Positions 1-9,194 of a stretch of DNA of 64,000 nucleotides are shown here, piece by piece. Location: positions 16,620 through 80,619 of the forward strand of contig LUJS01000004.1 of NCBI GenBank assembly GCA_001689495.1. The letters are read 5' to 3'. The notes under the pieces are model-generated. The model searched no databases. It was not told where the DNA came from and was given only the letters and a program-made list of their open reading frames with translations. How positions within the stretch are numbered: position 1 is the stretch's first letter; every line of letters begins with the position of its first letter. This DNA is from Bacteroidales bacterium M8. Lineage in GTDB: Bacteria; Bacteroidota; Bacteroidia; Bacteroidales; Muribaculaceae. Made by a program: the position numbers and the translations under genes.

Positions 1-1166
1 TCGTCGGCCTGCTGGAGGGCGCGGAACTCATACTCCTGCTTTGCCCTCTGGGCCTTGCCGAGTGCCTGCGTCAGGTTGGTCAGCTCGGTGCCCGACGAGG
101 CTCCACGCATCAGCGAGTCGACGTTGACGGGGGCACTGAGCACCACATCGGGCTTGAGGCGGGTCTCCTCGGGGGCGTCGGGGGTGGGCCGATATGTCTC
201 GTAGGGGTCGGTCTTCATCAGCGGCTGCATGCGCATGGCCTTGCCGTAGGCATTGGCTGTCGAGTCGACTCTGGCGCCGACCGAGTCGATGGTGGCCTGC
301 AGCTCGGCCATGTTCTTGCCCACATACTGGTTGCGCATTCCCTGCTCGTCCATGCGGTTGAAGTTGGCGTCAAACTTGACCAGAATCTCCTTGGTCGTGA
401 ACGACTCGCGGCGATATGGCACGTTCTTGACCTGCGGGCCCGCGTCCTTGAGGTTTTCGAACGACTCGCCCGACCACAGTTGCAGGAACAGGCGCGTCTT
501 GTCGGGGGTGATGGACATCTTGCCCGAGTCGGCAAGGATGATGGACGAGTTCTCGAATCCGCGCGACACGTCGTATATCATCATGTCGTAGAGCACGCCG
601 GTGTCGCGGTTCTTCTTCTCGACAAACAGGTTGTAGCCGGGTATCTGGTCATAGAACACCCCTTCGGGTATCTCGAGCTCGGGGGTCTTCTGGCGCACGG
701 AATAGAGCAGCGTCCACATCTTGGTCTGGGCCACGGGGAGGACGTTGTTCTGAAAGAAGAACGCCCCGATGGCTATCAGCACCATCAGTATGATCAGCGG
801 CGCCATGGTGCGGAGCAGCGAAATGCCCGAGGCCTTCATGGCGGTGAGCTCGAAGTTCTCGCCCAGATTGCCGAATATCATCAGCGAGGCCAGCAGTATG
901 GCCAGCGGCAATGCCATCGGCACCATGGTCATGGCGGCATAGAAGAACAGCTCGCCCAGCACGTCCATGCCCAGACCCTTGCCCACCATCTCGTCTATGT
1001 AACGCCACAGGAACTGCATCAGCACTATGAAGAGGCAGATGCAGAACGTCATCACGAACAGAGGCAGAAAGCTCTGCAGGATGAAGAGGTCCATACGTTT
1101 TATGCGAAACACGGCGGGGATTGCTGTCTGTTGTTTTGGTCCGGGGGGTTGCTGTCGTTCATTCAT
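1..1166 (-). CDS. LptF/LptG family LPS-export permease (partial, left edge)
   Basis: Inner-membrane permease of the LptBFG lipopolysaccharide exporter (LptF/LptG, YjgP/YjgQ family). The reading frame runs off the left edge, so about 388 N-terminal codons are present and the C-terminal membrane helices are missing. I chose the ATG at 1166 (MNERQQPPGPK), 81 bases after the stop of the ompH-like gene; the ATG at 1094 (MDLFILQSF) is the alternative. Visible are a first membrane helix after DLFILQSFLPLF, further hydrophobic helices in the first ~130 residues, the family-typical segment ENFELTAMKASGIS that couples to the LptB ATPase, and then a long periplasmic region. Being last in the uppS-bamA-ompH block fits outer-membrane assembly. 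LptF and LptG cannot be told apart here. Confidence 0.85.
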   Translation of the reverse strand, partial: MNERQQPPGPKQQTAIPAVFRIKRMDLFILQSFLPLFVMTFCICLFIVLMQFLWRYIDEMVGKGLGMDVLGELFFYAAMTMVPMALPLAILLASLMIFGNLGENFELTAMKASGISLLRTMAPLIILMVLIAIGAFFFQNNVLPVAQTKMWTLLYSVRQKTPELEIPEGVFYDQIPGYNLFVEKKNRDTGVLYDMMIYDVSRGFENSSIILADSGKMSITPDKTRLFLQLWSGESFENLKDAGPQVKNVPYRRESFTTKEILVKFDANFNRMDEQGMRNQYVGKNMAELQATIDSVGARVDSTANAYGKAMRMQPLMKTDPYETYRPTPDAPEETRLKPDVVLSAPVNVDSLMRGASSGTELTNLTQALGKAQRAKQEYEFRALQQAD

Positions 1167-1247
1167 CAAAGGCGTCCAGCCATCATGTCGGACTGAACGC
1201 CTTTGTATTTCAGTTGGGCCTGACCTGAGTGGCCGGCGGCCTCATTC

Positions 1248-1742
1248 TCACTGGATGCCCAGACGCGACTTGACGACGGAAGTGATGTCGGTGACGTCAG
1301 AGCCGGTATAGAGGGCCTGTGTGTTCTCGAACACGAATGTGTAGCCACCCTCGGCGCCCACGGCCTGCACGGCCTGCATCACCTTCTCCTGAATGGGAGC
1401 GAGCAACTGCTGCTGCTGGCGCTGAAGGTCCTGCGATGCGGTGGCTTGGAACTGCTGGATCTTGTTCTCGAGCTCCTGCATCTCCTGCATGCGGCGGTCC
1501 TTGATGGTCTGCAGCGTGCTGGGATCGAGGGCCTGATACTCCTCGTACTTCTTGCCGAACTCTTCCTGAAGTTTCTTGAATTCGTCGGCATATTTCTTGT
1601 TTGCAGCCTCGAGCTGCTCGTTGGCGGTCTTGAGTTCGGGCATCGACTCCATGAGCGACTGGGTGTTGATGACGGCGAATTTCTGCGCGAATACGCTAAG
1701 GGGGAGAGCAATCAGAATTGCGATTAAAAGTCTTTTGAACAT
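1248..1742 (-). CDS. OmpH/Skp family periplasmic chaperone (second copy)
   Basis: Skp/OmpH-type periplasmic chaperone that holds unfolded outer-membrane proteins on their way to BamA. The 164-residue protein has a signal peptide (MFKRLLIAILIALPLSVFAQ), the family start KFAVINTQSLMESMPE, and a long charged coiled-coil with Glu/Gln-rich helices at about 35-115 forming the tentacles. It closes with GYTFVFENTQALYTGSDVTD, typical of the C-terminal strand. It follows its paralogue after 81 bases, and a TATATTTG box at 1810-1817 could start transcription of this gene separately. Length and domain order are normal for Bacteroidales. Confidence 0.9.
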   Translation of the reverse strand: MFKRLLIAILIALPLSVFAQKFAVINTQSLMESMPELKTANEQLEAANKKYADEFKKLQEEFGKKYEEYQALDPSTLQTIKDRRMQEMQELENKIQQFQATASQDLQRQQQQLLAPIQEKVMQAVQAVGAEGGYTFVFENTQALYTGSDVTDITSVVKSRLGIQ

Positions 1743-1823
1743 CGGTGTTTTGATAAGTTTAGTTTTTAGAGTTGTAAAAACCGCACGCCTTGAGGCGGAT
1801 TTTGCGGTGCAAATATAGTCAAA

Positions 1824-2339
1824 TTATTTCGAATAACCTAACTTTTCGAGAACCTCGTTTGAGACGTCGATTCTGGGCGAGGCAAAGATGATGTCTGCCG
1901 ACGAGGCGCGGTCAAAGATACACTGGTATCCGCGCTCCTCCGATACCTTCTTGACGGCGTTGTAGACATCGTCCTGAATCGGCTTCATCAGCGACTGGCG
2001 TTTCTTGTAGAGCTCACCCTCGGGTCCGAAATACTTCTGGCGCAGTTCGGCGGCGCTCTTCTCCTTGGCCACGATCTCTTCTTCCTTCTTCTTCTTCTGC
2101 TCGTCGGTCAGGAAGACCATCTCGTTCTGATAGTTCTTGTAGAGGGTCTCGGCCTCCTTGGCCACTCCCTCGACCTCCTTCTGCCAGCGCAGCGAGAGCT
2201 GGTTGAGCTGTTCGTTGGCCATCTCGTAAGAGGGTATCGACGAGAGTATGTAGTCCATGTCGACGAGGGCGAATTTCTGGGCGGAGGCTCCGAGCCATCC
2301 GAACGCCATGACGGCGAGGGTGATGAGTAACTTTTTCAT
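1824..2339 (-). CDS. OmpH/Skp family periplasmic chaperone (first copy)
   Basis: Skp-like chaperone of 171 residues with signal peptide MKKLLITLAVMAFGWLGASA and mature start QKFALVDMDYILSSIP. A charged coiled-coil (residues ~40-120, with the run TDEQKKKKEEE) is followed by the family C-terminus containing CIFDRASSADIIFASP. It lies 91 bases downstream of bamA, and a second ompH-like gene follows. Tandem ompH genes behind bamA are the usual Bacteroidales arrangement. The two copies differ clearly in sequence, so they are old paralogues and not a recent duplication. Confidence 0.9.
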   Translation of the reverse strand: MKKLLITLAVMAFGWLGASAQKFALVDMDYILSSIPSYEMANEQLNQLSLRWQKEVEGVAKEAETLYKNYQNEMVFLTDEQKKKKEEEIVAKEKSAAELRQKYFGPEGELYKKRQSLMKPIQDDVYNAVKKVSEERGYQCIFDRASSADIIFASPRIDVSNEVLEKLGYSK

Positions 2340-2430
2340 TTATCCGTGAGTTGAGAGTGTTTTTTTGTTTCCGTTTTTAATTGTTCCTATATCTGTTAAG
2401 ACACGCGGAAGCCCGAAAAGTTTAACGGCA

Positions 2431-5091
2431 TCAGAATTCCTGACCCAGAATGAAGTGGAAATGCGATCCGCCCTTCTGTCCGCGCACCTTGTCGAAGCCA
2501 TAGGCCCAGTCGATACCCATCATGCCGACCATGGGAAGGAAGATGCGGACGCCGGCTCCGGCCGAGCGCTTGATGTCGAACGGCGAGAAGTCCTTGATGT
2601 CGGCCCAAGCGTTGCCGCCCTCGGCGAATGCCAGACCATAGATGGTGGTCGAGGGCTGGAGCAGGAAGGGGAAGTGGAGCTCGACGCCAAAGCGGGTGTA
2701 GGCGCGGCCGCCGCCCTCGTAGTAGGGGGTGAACTGGCCGTTGTCATAACCGCGCAGGGCTATGGTCTCCTGTGCATATGTGTATGAGCCCGACATGCCG
2801 TCGCCGCCGACATAGAATGTCTCGTAGGGCGACTTGAGATAGCGGTTGTACGAGCCCAGCAGACCGATGTCGGCGCGGGTCATCAGCACGAGCGTGTACT
2901 TGCTGTCGACGCTGTTGAGCGGGGTGTATGTGCGCGAGAGGAACTTGAGCTTCCAGTACTCGACCCAGTGGTAGAGCTGGCGGTGAGCCTCGTCGGTGTT
3001 CTCGCCGGCGAGTTTCTTCCAGTCCTTCTTGCCGAAAAGCGAGGCCGGGGGTGTCAGCTGCAGACTCAGCGAGAATGTCGATCCGCTGCGGGTGTACTGC
3101 GGGTTGTCTATAGAGTTGCGCGCCAGCGTCAGGCCAAGCACGAGCGAGTTTGACGTACCGTTCTGCATGTTGAGCAGGTATGCCCAGTTCTTGACGTGAT
3201 ACCAAGTATAGCCCAGATCGGCGTTGAAGGTGAAGTAGTCGTCGGGCCAGTTGAGACGCTTGCCGAATCCCACGTTGACGCCAAGCATCTGCAGATACTT
3301 GTTGGGGTCGTATGAGTCCTCGTAGGCGTTGCCGTAATAGTCGTTGTATCCGTTGCCGTAGCCATATCCATAACCGCCGTAGCCGTAACCGTAGCCGTTA
3401 TAGATGTTGTTCATGTAGCGGTTGCCGTAATATGACGAGTTCACGCCTGTCTGGCGGCTGTAGTAGGCCGAGACGGAGAGCTGGTTGGGGCGCTTGCCGC
3501 CAAACCACGGGTCGAGGAACGAGATTGAGTATGCCTGATAGTAGCGGGCATTGGTCTGGGCCGAGATGGTGAACTGCTGGCCCTCGCCCTGAGGTATGAG
3601 CCCCTTGTATGAGTTGGGATAGAAGAGGTTCTTGATGGAGAAGTTGGTGAACTTGATGGCCACCTTGCCGATGACGCCGGTCTGGCCCCAGCCCAGCGAG
3701 AACTCGAACTGGTCGTTGTTCTTGGATGCGAGGTTGAAGAGGATGTCGACGGTGCCGTCCTCCTCGTTGGGCTCGGGACGTATGTCCATGTTCTCGGGGT
3801 CAAAGTGTCCGGTGGTGGCGATCTCGCGGGCCGAACGCATCAGGTCGGTCTTGGAGAACAGCGCGCCCGGCTTGACGTCGAGCTCGCGGCGTATGACCTT
3901 CTCGTAGAGGCGGTCGTTGCCGTTGATTATGACGTTGTTGATTCTGGCCTGCGGGCCCTCCATGATGCGCATCTCGAGGTCTATCGAGTCGCCGTGCACG
4001 TTCTTCTCGATGGGGAGCAGCGTGAAGAAGAGGTAGCCGCGGTCCATGTAGTAGTTGGCGATGGCGTCGTCGTCCTCGGTGGTACGCTTGTCGAGCAGCT
4101 TCTGGTTGTAGACGTCACCCTTGCCGATGCCCAGCACGTCCTGCAGCAGCTCGGTGGGATAGACGGTGTTGCCCACCCAAGTGATGTCGTTGATGTAGTA
4201 TTTCTTGCCCTCGTCGAGGGTGATGTAGACGTCGACGTTCTTCTCGTCGTAGGGCACGACCGAGTCGCTGATGATGACGGCGTCGCGATAGCCCTTCTCG
4301 TTATACTTCTGTATGATGCGGGTGAGGTCGTCCTGATAGTCGCTCTGCACGAATTTCTTCTGGCGGAACAGGTTTAGCAGCTTGCCCTTCTCGTTGGTCT
4401 TCTTCATGGCGCGCTGCAGCTGGTTGTCGGTCAGCACCTCGTTGCCGTCGATATAGATCTTGTGCACCTTGACCTTGTCGTTCTTGTTGACGTCGACGTT
4501 GAGTATCACCTCGTTGGGAGCCGACAGCGACTCGGCCTGCGAGATGTTGACGACGGCGTTGCCGAATCCCTTGCCCGAGTAGTACTTCTCGATGATCTGC
4601 TTGGCCCTGTTGACGATGTTCTGGGTGATCTGGCTGCCGGGATGGAGCTGCAGGGCCTCGTCGAGGTCCTTCTGCTCGCTCTTCTTGACGCCGTGATAGC
4701 GCAACTGCTCCAGTCTGGGCTGCTGACGCAGGTTCAGACAAAGCCACGCCTTGTTTCCGGCGGTCTTGTCGACGGTAATCTGCACCTTGGAGAACAGACC
4801 CTGACGCCACAGTCTCTTGGCGGCGTCGGTGAGGTCCTGTCCCGGGATGGGGATGCGGTCTCCGACCTTGAGTCCGGCATACGAGAGGATGTTCTTCTCC
4901 TCATAGTTATCGGCACCGACAATGCGTATGCCGGCAATCTCGTATGTCTTGGGCATTCCGGTGAACATCACCGTGGGATTGATCAGCGTATCTGACGGCA
5001 GCTGGGCCATGAGGGGGGTCGCCGTCGCCAGCAGAAGCCCGACGATGACGGGCAGGATATGTGACAGAATGGAAGGTATGCGCTTCATCAT
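2431..5091 (-). CDS. bamA: BamA outer-membrane protein assembly factor
   Basis: Omp85 protein that inserts beta-barrel proteins into the outer membrane. I chose the ATG at 5091 (MMKRIPSILSH), which overlaps the uppS stop as ATGA and is followed by a signal peptide; the frame is open to an ATG at 5226, but that would run through the end of uppS. The resulting 886 residues contain POTRA repeats at about 40-430 (for example YEIAGIRIVGADNYEEKNIL) and a barrel to the C-terminus, which ends in FHFILGQEF with the aromatic terminal residue expected of a BAM substrate. The motif GGDGMSGSYTYAQETIALRG marks the barrel region near the conserved lid loop. A Gly/Tyr/Asn-rich stretch at about 555-595 is unusual and discussed separately. 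Confidence 0.95.
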   Translation of the reverse strand: MMKRIPSILSHILPVIVGLLLATATPLMAQLPSDTLINPTVMFTGMPKTYEIAGIRIVGADNYEEKNILSYAGLKVGDRIPIPGQDLTDAAKRLWRQGLFSKVQITVDKTAGNKAWLCLNLRQQPRLEQLRYHGVKKSEQKDLDEALQLHPGSQITQNIVNRAKQIIEKYYSGKGFGNAVVNISQAESLSAPNEVILNVDVNKNDKVKVHKIYIDGNEVLTDNQLQRAMKKTNEKGKLLNLFRQKKFVQSDYQDDLTRIIQKYNEKGYRDAVIISDSVVPYDEKNVDVYITLDEGKKYYINDITWVGNTVYPTELLQDVLGIGKGDVYNQKLLDKRTTEDDDAIANYYMDRGYLFFTLLPIEKNVHGDSIDLEMRIMEGPQARINNVIINGNDRLYEKVIRRELDVKPGALFSKTDLMRSAREIATTGHFDPENMDIRPEPNEEDGTVDILFNLASKNNDQFEFSLGWGQTGVIGKVAIKFTNFSIKNLFYPNSYKGLIPQGEGQQFTISAQTNARYYQAYSISFLDPWFGGKRPNQLSVSAYYSRQTGVNSSYYGNRYMNNIYNGYGYGYGGYGYGYGNGYNDYYGNAYEDSYDPNKYLQMLGVNVGFGKRLNWPDDYFTFNADLGYTWYHVKNWAYLLNMQNGTSNSLVLGLTLARNSIDNPQYTRSGSTFSLSLQLTPPASLFGKKDWKKLAGENTDEAHRQLYHWVEYWKLKFLSRTYTPLNSVDSKYTLVLMTRADIGLLGSYNRYLKSPYETFYVGGDGMSGSYTYAQETIALRGYDNGQFTPYYEGGGRAYTRFGVELHFPFLLQPSTTIYGLAFAEGGNAWADIKDFSPFDIKRSAGAGVRIFLPMVGMMGIDWAYGFDKVRGQKGGSHFHFILGQEF

Positions 5092-5870
5092 TTTATTTGG
5101 TCGGAAGTGAGGCCGAAACGGCGCTCGCGGTTCTGATAGTTGGCTATTGCGGCATAGAAGTCCGATGCCGAGAAGTCGGGCCAGTATGTGTCGGTTACAT
5201 ATATCTCTGAATAGGCTATCTGCCACAGCAGATAGTTGCTGACGCGGTGGTCGCCCCCGGTGCGTATGAGCAGGTCGGGGTCGGGCATGCCAGCGGTGGT
5301 CAGATATGCCTCGAAGTCGGCATCAGTGGCCATGTCGGCGGGTGTCTTGCGTCCGGCGGCCACATCCTCGGCAAAGAGGCGTGTGGCGCGGATTATCTCC
5401 CAGCGGGCCGAGTAGCTCAGCGCCAGAGTCAGCGTCAGGCCGGTGCAGTGCGAGGTGTCGACGATGCACTTCTGCAGTCGTTCGCGGGCCTCGCGGGGCA
5501 GGCGGTCCATGTCGCCTATCATGTCAAGACGCACGTTGTTCTTGATCAGGTCGGGTGTCTCGCGCTCTATGGCCATCACCACCAGATGCATCAGGGCCTC
5601 CACCTCGTCGGCGGGGCGGTTCCAGTTCTCGGTCGAGAATGTGTAGAGCGTCAGGTATTCCACGCCCAGCTCCGAGGCGGCCTCGGTGATGCGGCGCACT
5701 GTGTTGACCCCTTCGGCATGGCCGTGGCTGCGCGAGAGTCCGCGTGCGCGGGCCCAGCGTCCGTTTCCGTCCATGATGACGGCCACGTGGCGCGGCAGTC
5801 TGCTGAGGTCTATGTCGGCTTTATTCATATATGCAGTGTTCTCTGTGATGAGGATTGAGTCGTTGGTCAT
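5088..5870 (-). CDS. uppS: Isoprenyl (undecaprenyl) diphosphate synthase
   Basis: cis-Prenyltransferase making undecaprenyl diphosphate, the lipid carrier for peptidoglycan and O-antigen. The hallmark HVAVIMDGNGRWA is present (catalytic Asp34 from the chosen start), as are TLYTFSTENWNRP and the C-terminal RTGGDHRVSNYLLWQ...WPDF signature. The ATG at 5870 starts one base after the stop of the PorG-like gene; the ATG at 5828 (MNKADIDLSRLP) would give 246 residues, closer to the usual family length, and is equally plausible. The stop overlaps the bamA start (ATGA), so translation is probably coupled. Confidence 0.93.
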   Translation of the reverse strand: MTNDSILITENTAYMNKADIDLSRLPRHVAVIMDGNGRWARARGLSRSHGHAEGVNTVRRITEAASELGVEYLTLYTFSTENWNRPADEVEALMHLVVMAIERETPDLIKNNVRLDMIGDMDRLPREARERLQKCIVDTSHCTGLTLTLALSYSARWEIIRATRLFAEDVAAGRKTPADMATDADFEAYLTTAGMPDPDLLIRTGGDHRVSNYLLWQIAYSEIYVTDTYWPDFSASDFYAAIANYQNRERRFGLTSDQIK

Positions 5871-5871
5871 G

Positions 5872-6579
5872 TCAGTCCAGACGGTTGCACGCCACACACC
5901 TGCGCCCGAACTCATAGCTCACGGACAGTGTTATGGCCGACGTCCAGTCGGTATTCTTGAGGAATGAGGATTTAATCAGATACGGGTCGTCGAGCACGGG
6001 CGAGTCCACCTTGTCGCCGAACACCTTGGTCATGGTGAACTCGAGGGCCAGATTCCACCGCGGGCGCATCTTGTACTTGACGCCCACGCCCATCGGCAGC
6101 GTCATGGCCACATGGGTGCCATCGCCCGTCGAGGCCATGCTGACGCCCAGACCCAGCGACAGATATGGGGTCACGCGGGTGAGGCGCTTGTAGGTCTCGC
6201 CGATGCCATAGTTGAAGAAGTTGAACTCGCCGCGGGCCGAGAGGTCCCAAAGGGTCGACTTGAAGTCGTATGTCTCGGCACCCGGTATCACGTTCTCCAT
6301 GTCGGCGCTCGAGCCGCTCAGCGAGGCCATCGACAGCACTCCGCGCAGGGCGAGGCGCGTGTTGGCCAGATAGCGGAACGAGAGGTTGCCGCCAAATCCG
6401 GGATGACTGAATATCGAGCTCTCGTTGAGGTCGCCCAGATAGCCCGTCATGCCCAGACCCACGCCGAGGTCAAACTTATACTCCTCGGGCTGGGCCACAT
6501 TCTGCGAGGCCGCGCGCTGAGCCGTCATGGCTGCGGCGGCCGCCAGTATGGTTGCGGCAAGCATTCGGAGTCGTTTCAC
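5872..6579 (-). CDS. DUF6089 / PorG-like outer-membrane beta-barrel protein
   Basis: A 235-residue protein with signal peptide (MKRLRMLAATILAAAAAM...) and alternating beta-strands of an OmpA-like barrel (for example YKFDLGVGLGMTGYLGDL and the final ITLSVSYEFGRR). Its position immediately before uppS-bamA-ompH is that of Porphyromonas gingivalis PorG, and the sequence looks like DUF6089. In P. gingivalis PorG serves type IX secretion, but many Bacteroidales without that system keep the gene. No other T9SS gene is in this window, so its role here is open. It ends with a CVAC pair (RRCVACNRLD). Confidence 0.75.
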   Translation of the reverse strand: MKRLRMLAATILAAAAAMTAQRAASQNVAQPEEYKFDLGVGLGMTGYLGDLNESSIFSHPGFGGNLSFRYLANTRLALRGVLSMASLSGSSADMENVIPGAETYDFKSTLWDLSARGEFNFFNYGIGETYKRLTRVTPYLSLGLGVSMASTGDGTHVAMTLPMGVGVKYKMRPRWNLALEFTMTKVFGDKVDSPVLDDPYLIKSSFLKNTDWTSAITLSVSYEFGRRCVACNRLD

Positions 6580-6588
6580 CGTGGTCTG

Positions 6589-8052
6589 TCAATATATCGG
6601 TTTGAAGGTATATCTGTTTATCACGCCCCTGCGCACTTCGGGCAGCAGGGTGCCGTCGGCCTTGACGCCGCCGAACATGTAGATATAGGGGCACTCCCAC
6701 TGCTCTATCGGGGCAATCACCCTCGCGGCGGGGGTCAGGTGCAGGGTGTGGTCCAGCACCAAGATGTCGGCGCCGCCCACCTTGACCATTTTAGATGGCA
6801 TCTGCAGCGATATGTCGGCCTTGCGCCATGTTATGCCGAAGTCCTTGGACATATATACGGTGTCCTGCGTCACGGTCTTGCCCTCCTTGTCGAGCGTGAG
6901 GCCGTTCATGGCCAGCAGCACCGACTGCTCGGTGACGCGCCATGTGCTCTTGTTGACGCTGGTGACGTTATAGGGATACATGGCCACGCCCCACGCGGCG
7001 GGCATGGGATTGTTGCTCAGGCGTCCCCAGTTGGTGCCGTCATAGGCCCAAGCGTGTCCGGTGGTCTTGCCGTCGGCATCGACTCCGCCAATAATGACGG
7101 CTGTCGGGGTTATGTTCCACTTGCTCGTGAACTGCACAATGTCGCTGGCACCGCCCACGGGGCATCCGCGGGGCACGGCCTTGACATCAGTGGCGGGATA
7201 GGTCACGTGCATCCATCCGTCGTCGGTCTTGAGCGCGCCCAGCAGACGGTCGCCGTATCCGCCATAGAGATATGTCATCTTGACGCCGGTGGCGGTCCAT
7301 ATGCGGCCGTCGGCCGAGGTGTAGAGGTTGCCGTCGGCATCGTTGCAGTAGAGGGCCGAGGTCGTGGCCTCGATCGAGCCCACGATGGCGCCGGCTGGCA
7401 GCGTGACGCGCTCGGCGCTGTATGTCATGTTGAATGCGTCGTCTATGATGGCCAGACTCACCGACTCGCCGTCGGTGGTGAAGCAATAGGGCTTGTCGTC
7501 GAACATGACGGTCTTCTGCGCCTTGAGCGCGCCCGGGGTCAGGGCCGTGGGCAGCGTGCGGGCGGCCTTCTCGTCCCACGTCAGCGTGTCGGGCACGCTC
7601 TTGTGTACGTTCACCCTGACCTGATACGTGCGGCGGGCCGTGCCGTTGCGCGACACGATCTCCATCTTCACCGGTCCGTCGGCAAAGTTGATGGAGTCGT
7701 TGGGATTCTCGATGAAATTGACCGTGGTGTCGCGGTCGGTGCCGTGAACGCGGAATGTCAGGTTGCAAGCCGAGGCAGACTCGGTGCCGATGTTGACCAG
7801 CATGGCCGATGTCCGCGTGCCCACGGGGAGCGAGTCGGCGTTAAAGATCTCGGCCCTCACCAGATCTATGGCGAAATATACCGAATCAAGCCGTGTCAGG
7901 ATACTGTCGTCACGCTTGAGCGAGAACGACGACACCTCGCAGTTCACGTCATCGTTGACAGTGACGACCTGCTGGATGTCCTCGTTGCAGGCGCTGAACA
8001 TGCCCGCAAACAGCAGAGAGATAAGGAGATATAAGGGAAAACGGTTTGTCAT
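6589..8052 (-). CDS. DUF6242-type lipoprotein
   Basis: A 487-residue lipoprotein with signal peptide and lipobox FSACNED (Cys22). The acidic residues after the Cys resemble the Bacteroidetes lipoprotein export signal for surface display. The N-terminal ~150 residues are Ig-like, including a segment on interrupted values (TYQVRVNVHKSVPDTLTW). The rest is made of repeated short beta-sheets with motifs such as LYTSADGRIWTATG and VYMSKDFGITWRKADIS, resembling a Kelch or BNR-type propeller. The layout matches DUF6242. It precedes the PorG-like gene by nine bases and probably opens the envelope operon. The ligand is unknown. Confidence 0.7.
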   Translation of the reverse strand: MTNRFPLYLLISLLFAGMFSACNEDIQQVVTVNDDVNCEVSSFSLKRDDSILTRLDSVYFAIDLVRAEIFNADSLPVGTRTSAMLVNIGTESASACNLTFRVHGTDRDTTVNFIENPNDSINFADGPVKMEIVSRNGTARRTYQVRVNVHKSVPDTLTWDEKAARTLPTALTPGALKAQKTVMFDDKPYCFTTDGESVSLAIIDDAFNMTYSAERVTLPAGAIVGSIEATTSALYCNDADGNLYTSADGRIWTATGVKMTYLYGGYGDRLLGALKTDDGWMHVTYPATDVKAVPRGCPVGGASDIVQFTSKWNITPTAVIIGGVDADGKTTGHAWAYDGTNWGRLSNNPMPAAWGVAMYPYNVTSVNKSTWRVTEQSVLLAMNGLTLDKEGKTVTQDTVYMSKDFGITWRKADISLQMPSKMVKVGGADILVLDHTLHLTPAARVIAPIEQWECPYIYMFGGVKADGTLLPEVRRGVINRYTFKPIY

Positions 8053-8168
8053 AATGAGATGTCAGTGCGGCAGGACAGACCTATCCGCAAGTTTTCAAGT
8101 TGCAAAGTTAACAACAATTTCGTTAAGACAGCAACCTGAAAGGTGAAAAAAACCTAAGAATATCCCCC

Positions 8169-8231
8169 GTAACCCTATAACCTCATAACCCTATAACCCC
8201 ATAACCCCATAACCTCATAACCCCATAACCC
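8169..8231 (-). repeat. GGTTAT-type short tandem array after lysR
   Basis: Eight consecutive octamers of the form ATAACCYY on the plus strand (GGTTATRG on the minus strand). The array begins six bases after the lysR stop when read in the direction of that gene. The same array type follows ugd (34668) and pyrI (57806). Confidence 0.85.
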
Positions 8232-8237
8232 GCACCA

Positions 8238-9143
8238 TCACTCCAGCCAGTCGTGCGCCCTTGCCCTCACGGCATTGGACTCGCGCAGCATCTTGATGAA
8301 GGCTATGGCCGACCGCTTGCGATAGCTGTTCTTGAGCATGTGCACGCACCCGTCCATCTCTGACAGGGGCACATCGAGGGGTATCGCCTTGACATCCCGC
8401 TCGTTATAGACCGTGGCCTCGGCCAGCACGGTGGCCAGACCGCTGTTGCGTATCAGTTGCAGCAATATGTTGACCTCGTTGAGCTCTATGCGTATCCTCA
8501 GCTGCCCGGCGGTGCGGTCAAGACACCAGTCGAGGGCGTTGCGTGCCTGCAGCCCCTTGGTAGGCAGCGCGAGGTCATATCTGGACAGGTCGGCCAGACT
8601 CACCCGCTCGCGACCGGCCAGACTATGCGACGGATTGACTATCACGGCCAGATGATTGTCGAACAGCACGTGCGACTCTATCTCGTCGATGCGCGTCGTG
8701 GGCCTGAACGCCAGCACGAAGTCGACCTCGCGGGCCTTGAGCATCTCCATCAGCTCTGCCATGGGCTTGTAGTAGATGTTGAGCCTGACGCGGGGATGTA
8801 TCTTCATGAACTCCAGCAGGGTCTCGGTCAGTATGGGGCTGAACGAGTATGTCACGCCGATGTCGAGGGTGCCCGTGAGCAGCCGACCGAGGTCGTTGAG
8901 GCGCGTGACGCACTCGTCGGCGTCGCGCAGGGTCTGCCGCGCCGGGTCCAGCAGCTCGCGCCCGGCCTCGGTGAGGGTCAGCGCGTGGGTGCTGCGCTCG
9001 AACAGTTGCGAGTCCAGCTCCTCCTCGAGCTGACGCACCTGCTGCGACAGCGTGCTCTGGGCTATGTTCAGGGCTTTGGCGGCCTCCGAGAAACTCAGCG
9101 TCTCGGCGGCCTTGACGAAATATCTTAACTGGCGTAGTTCCAT
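8238..9143 (-). CDS. LysR family transcriptional regulator
   Basis: A 301-residue LysR-type regulator. An N-terminal winged helix-turn-helix (MELRQLRYFVKAAETLSFSE, then IAQSTLSQQVRQLEEEL) is followed by a helical linker and a periplasmic-binding-like effector domain from about 90. Length and order are normal. The ligand cannot be read from sequence; the downstream neighbours in the same orientation are separated by the repeat array. The adjacent ThrE-type exporter, whose last gene ends 51 bases upstream, is a possible target or co-transcribed partner. A TATATTTG box lies at 9172-9179, 29 bases upstream of the start. Confidence 0.9.
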   Translation of the reverse strand: MELRQLRYFVKAAETLSFSEAAKALNIAQSTLSQQVRQLEEELDSQLFERSTHALTLTEAGRELLDPARQTLRDADECVTRLNDLGRLLTGTLDIGVTYSFSPILTETLLEFMKIHPRVRLNIYYKPMAELMEMLKAREVDFVLAFRPTTRIDEIESHVLFDNHLAVIVNPSHSLAGRERVSLADLSRYDLALPTKGLQARNALDWCLDRTAGQLRIRIELNEVNILLQLIRNSGLATVLAEATVYNERDVKAIPLDVPLSEMDGCVHMLKNSYRKRSAIAFIKMLRESNAVRARAHDWLE

Positions 9144-9194
9144 AAAACGGGTCTGTGTTGGTATCCGACTGCAAATATAAGCCTTTTGCGGCGA

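Noticed and set aside
5092..5226. Longer BamA start at 5226
   Set aside because: It would run through the conserved end of uppS, and the signal peptide begins at the ATG at 5091.
6112..8034. 640-residue open frame on the plus strand
   Set aside because: It lies opposite the DUF6242 and PorG-like genes, has a His/Gly/Val-rich composition typical of a reverse-strand frame of GC-rich genes, and shows no motif.
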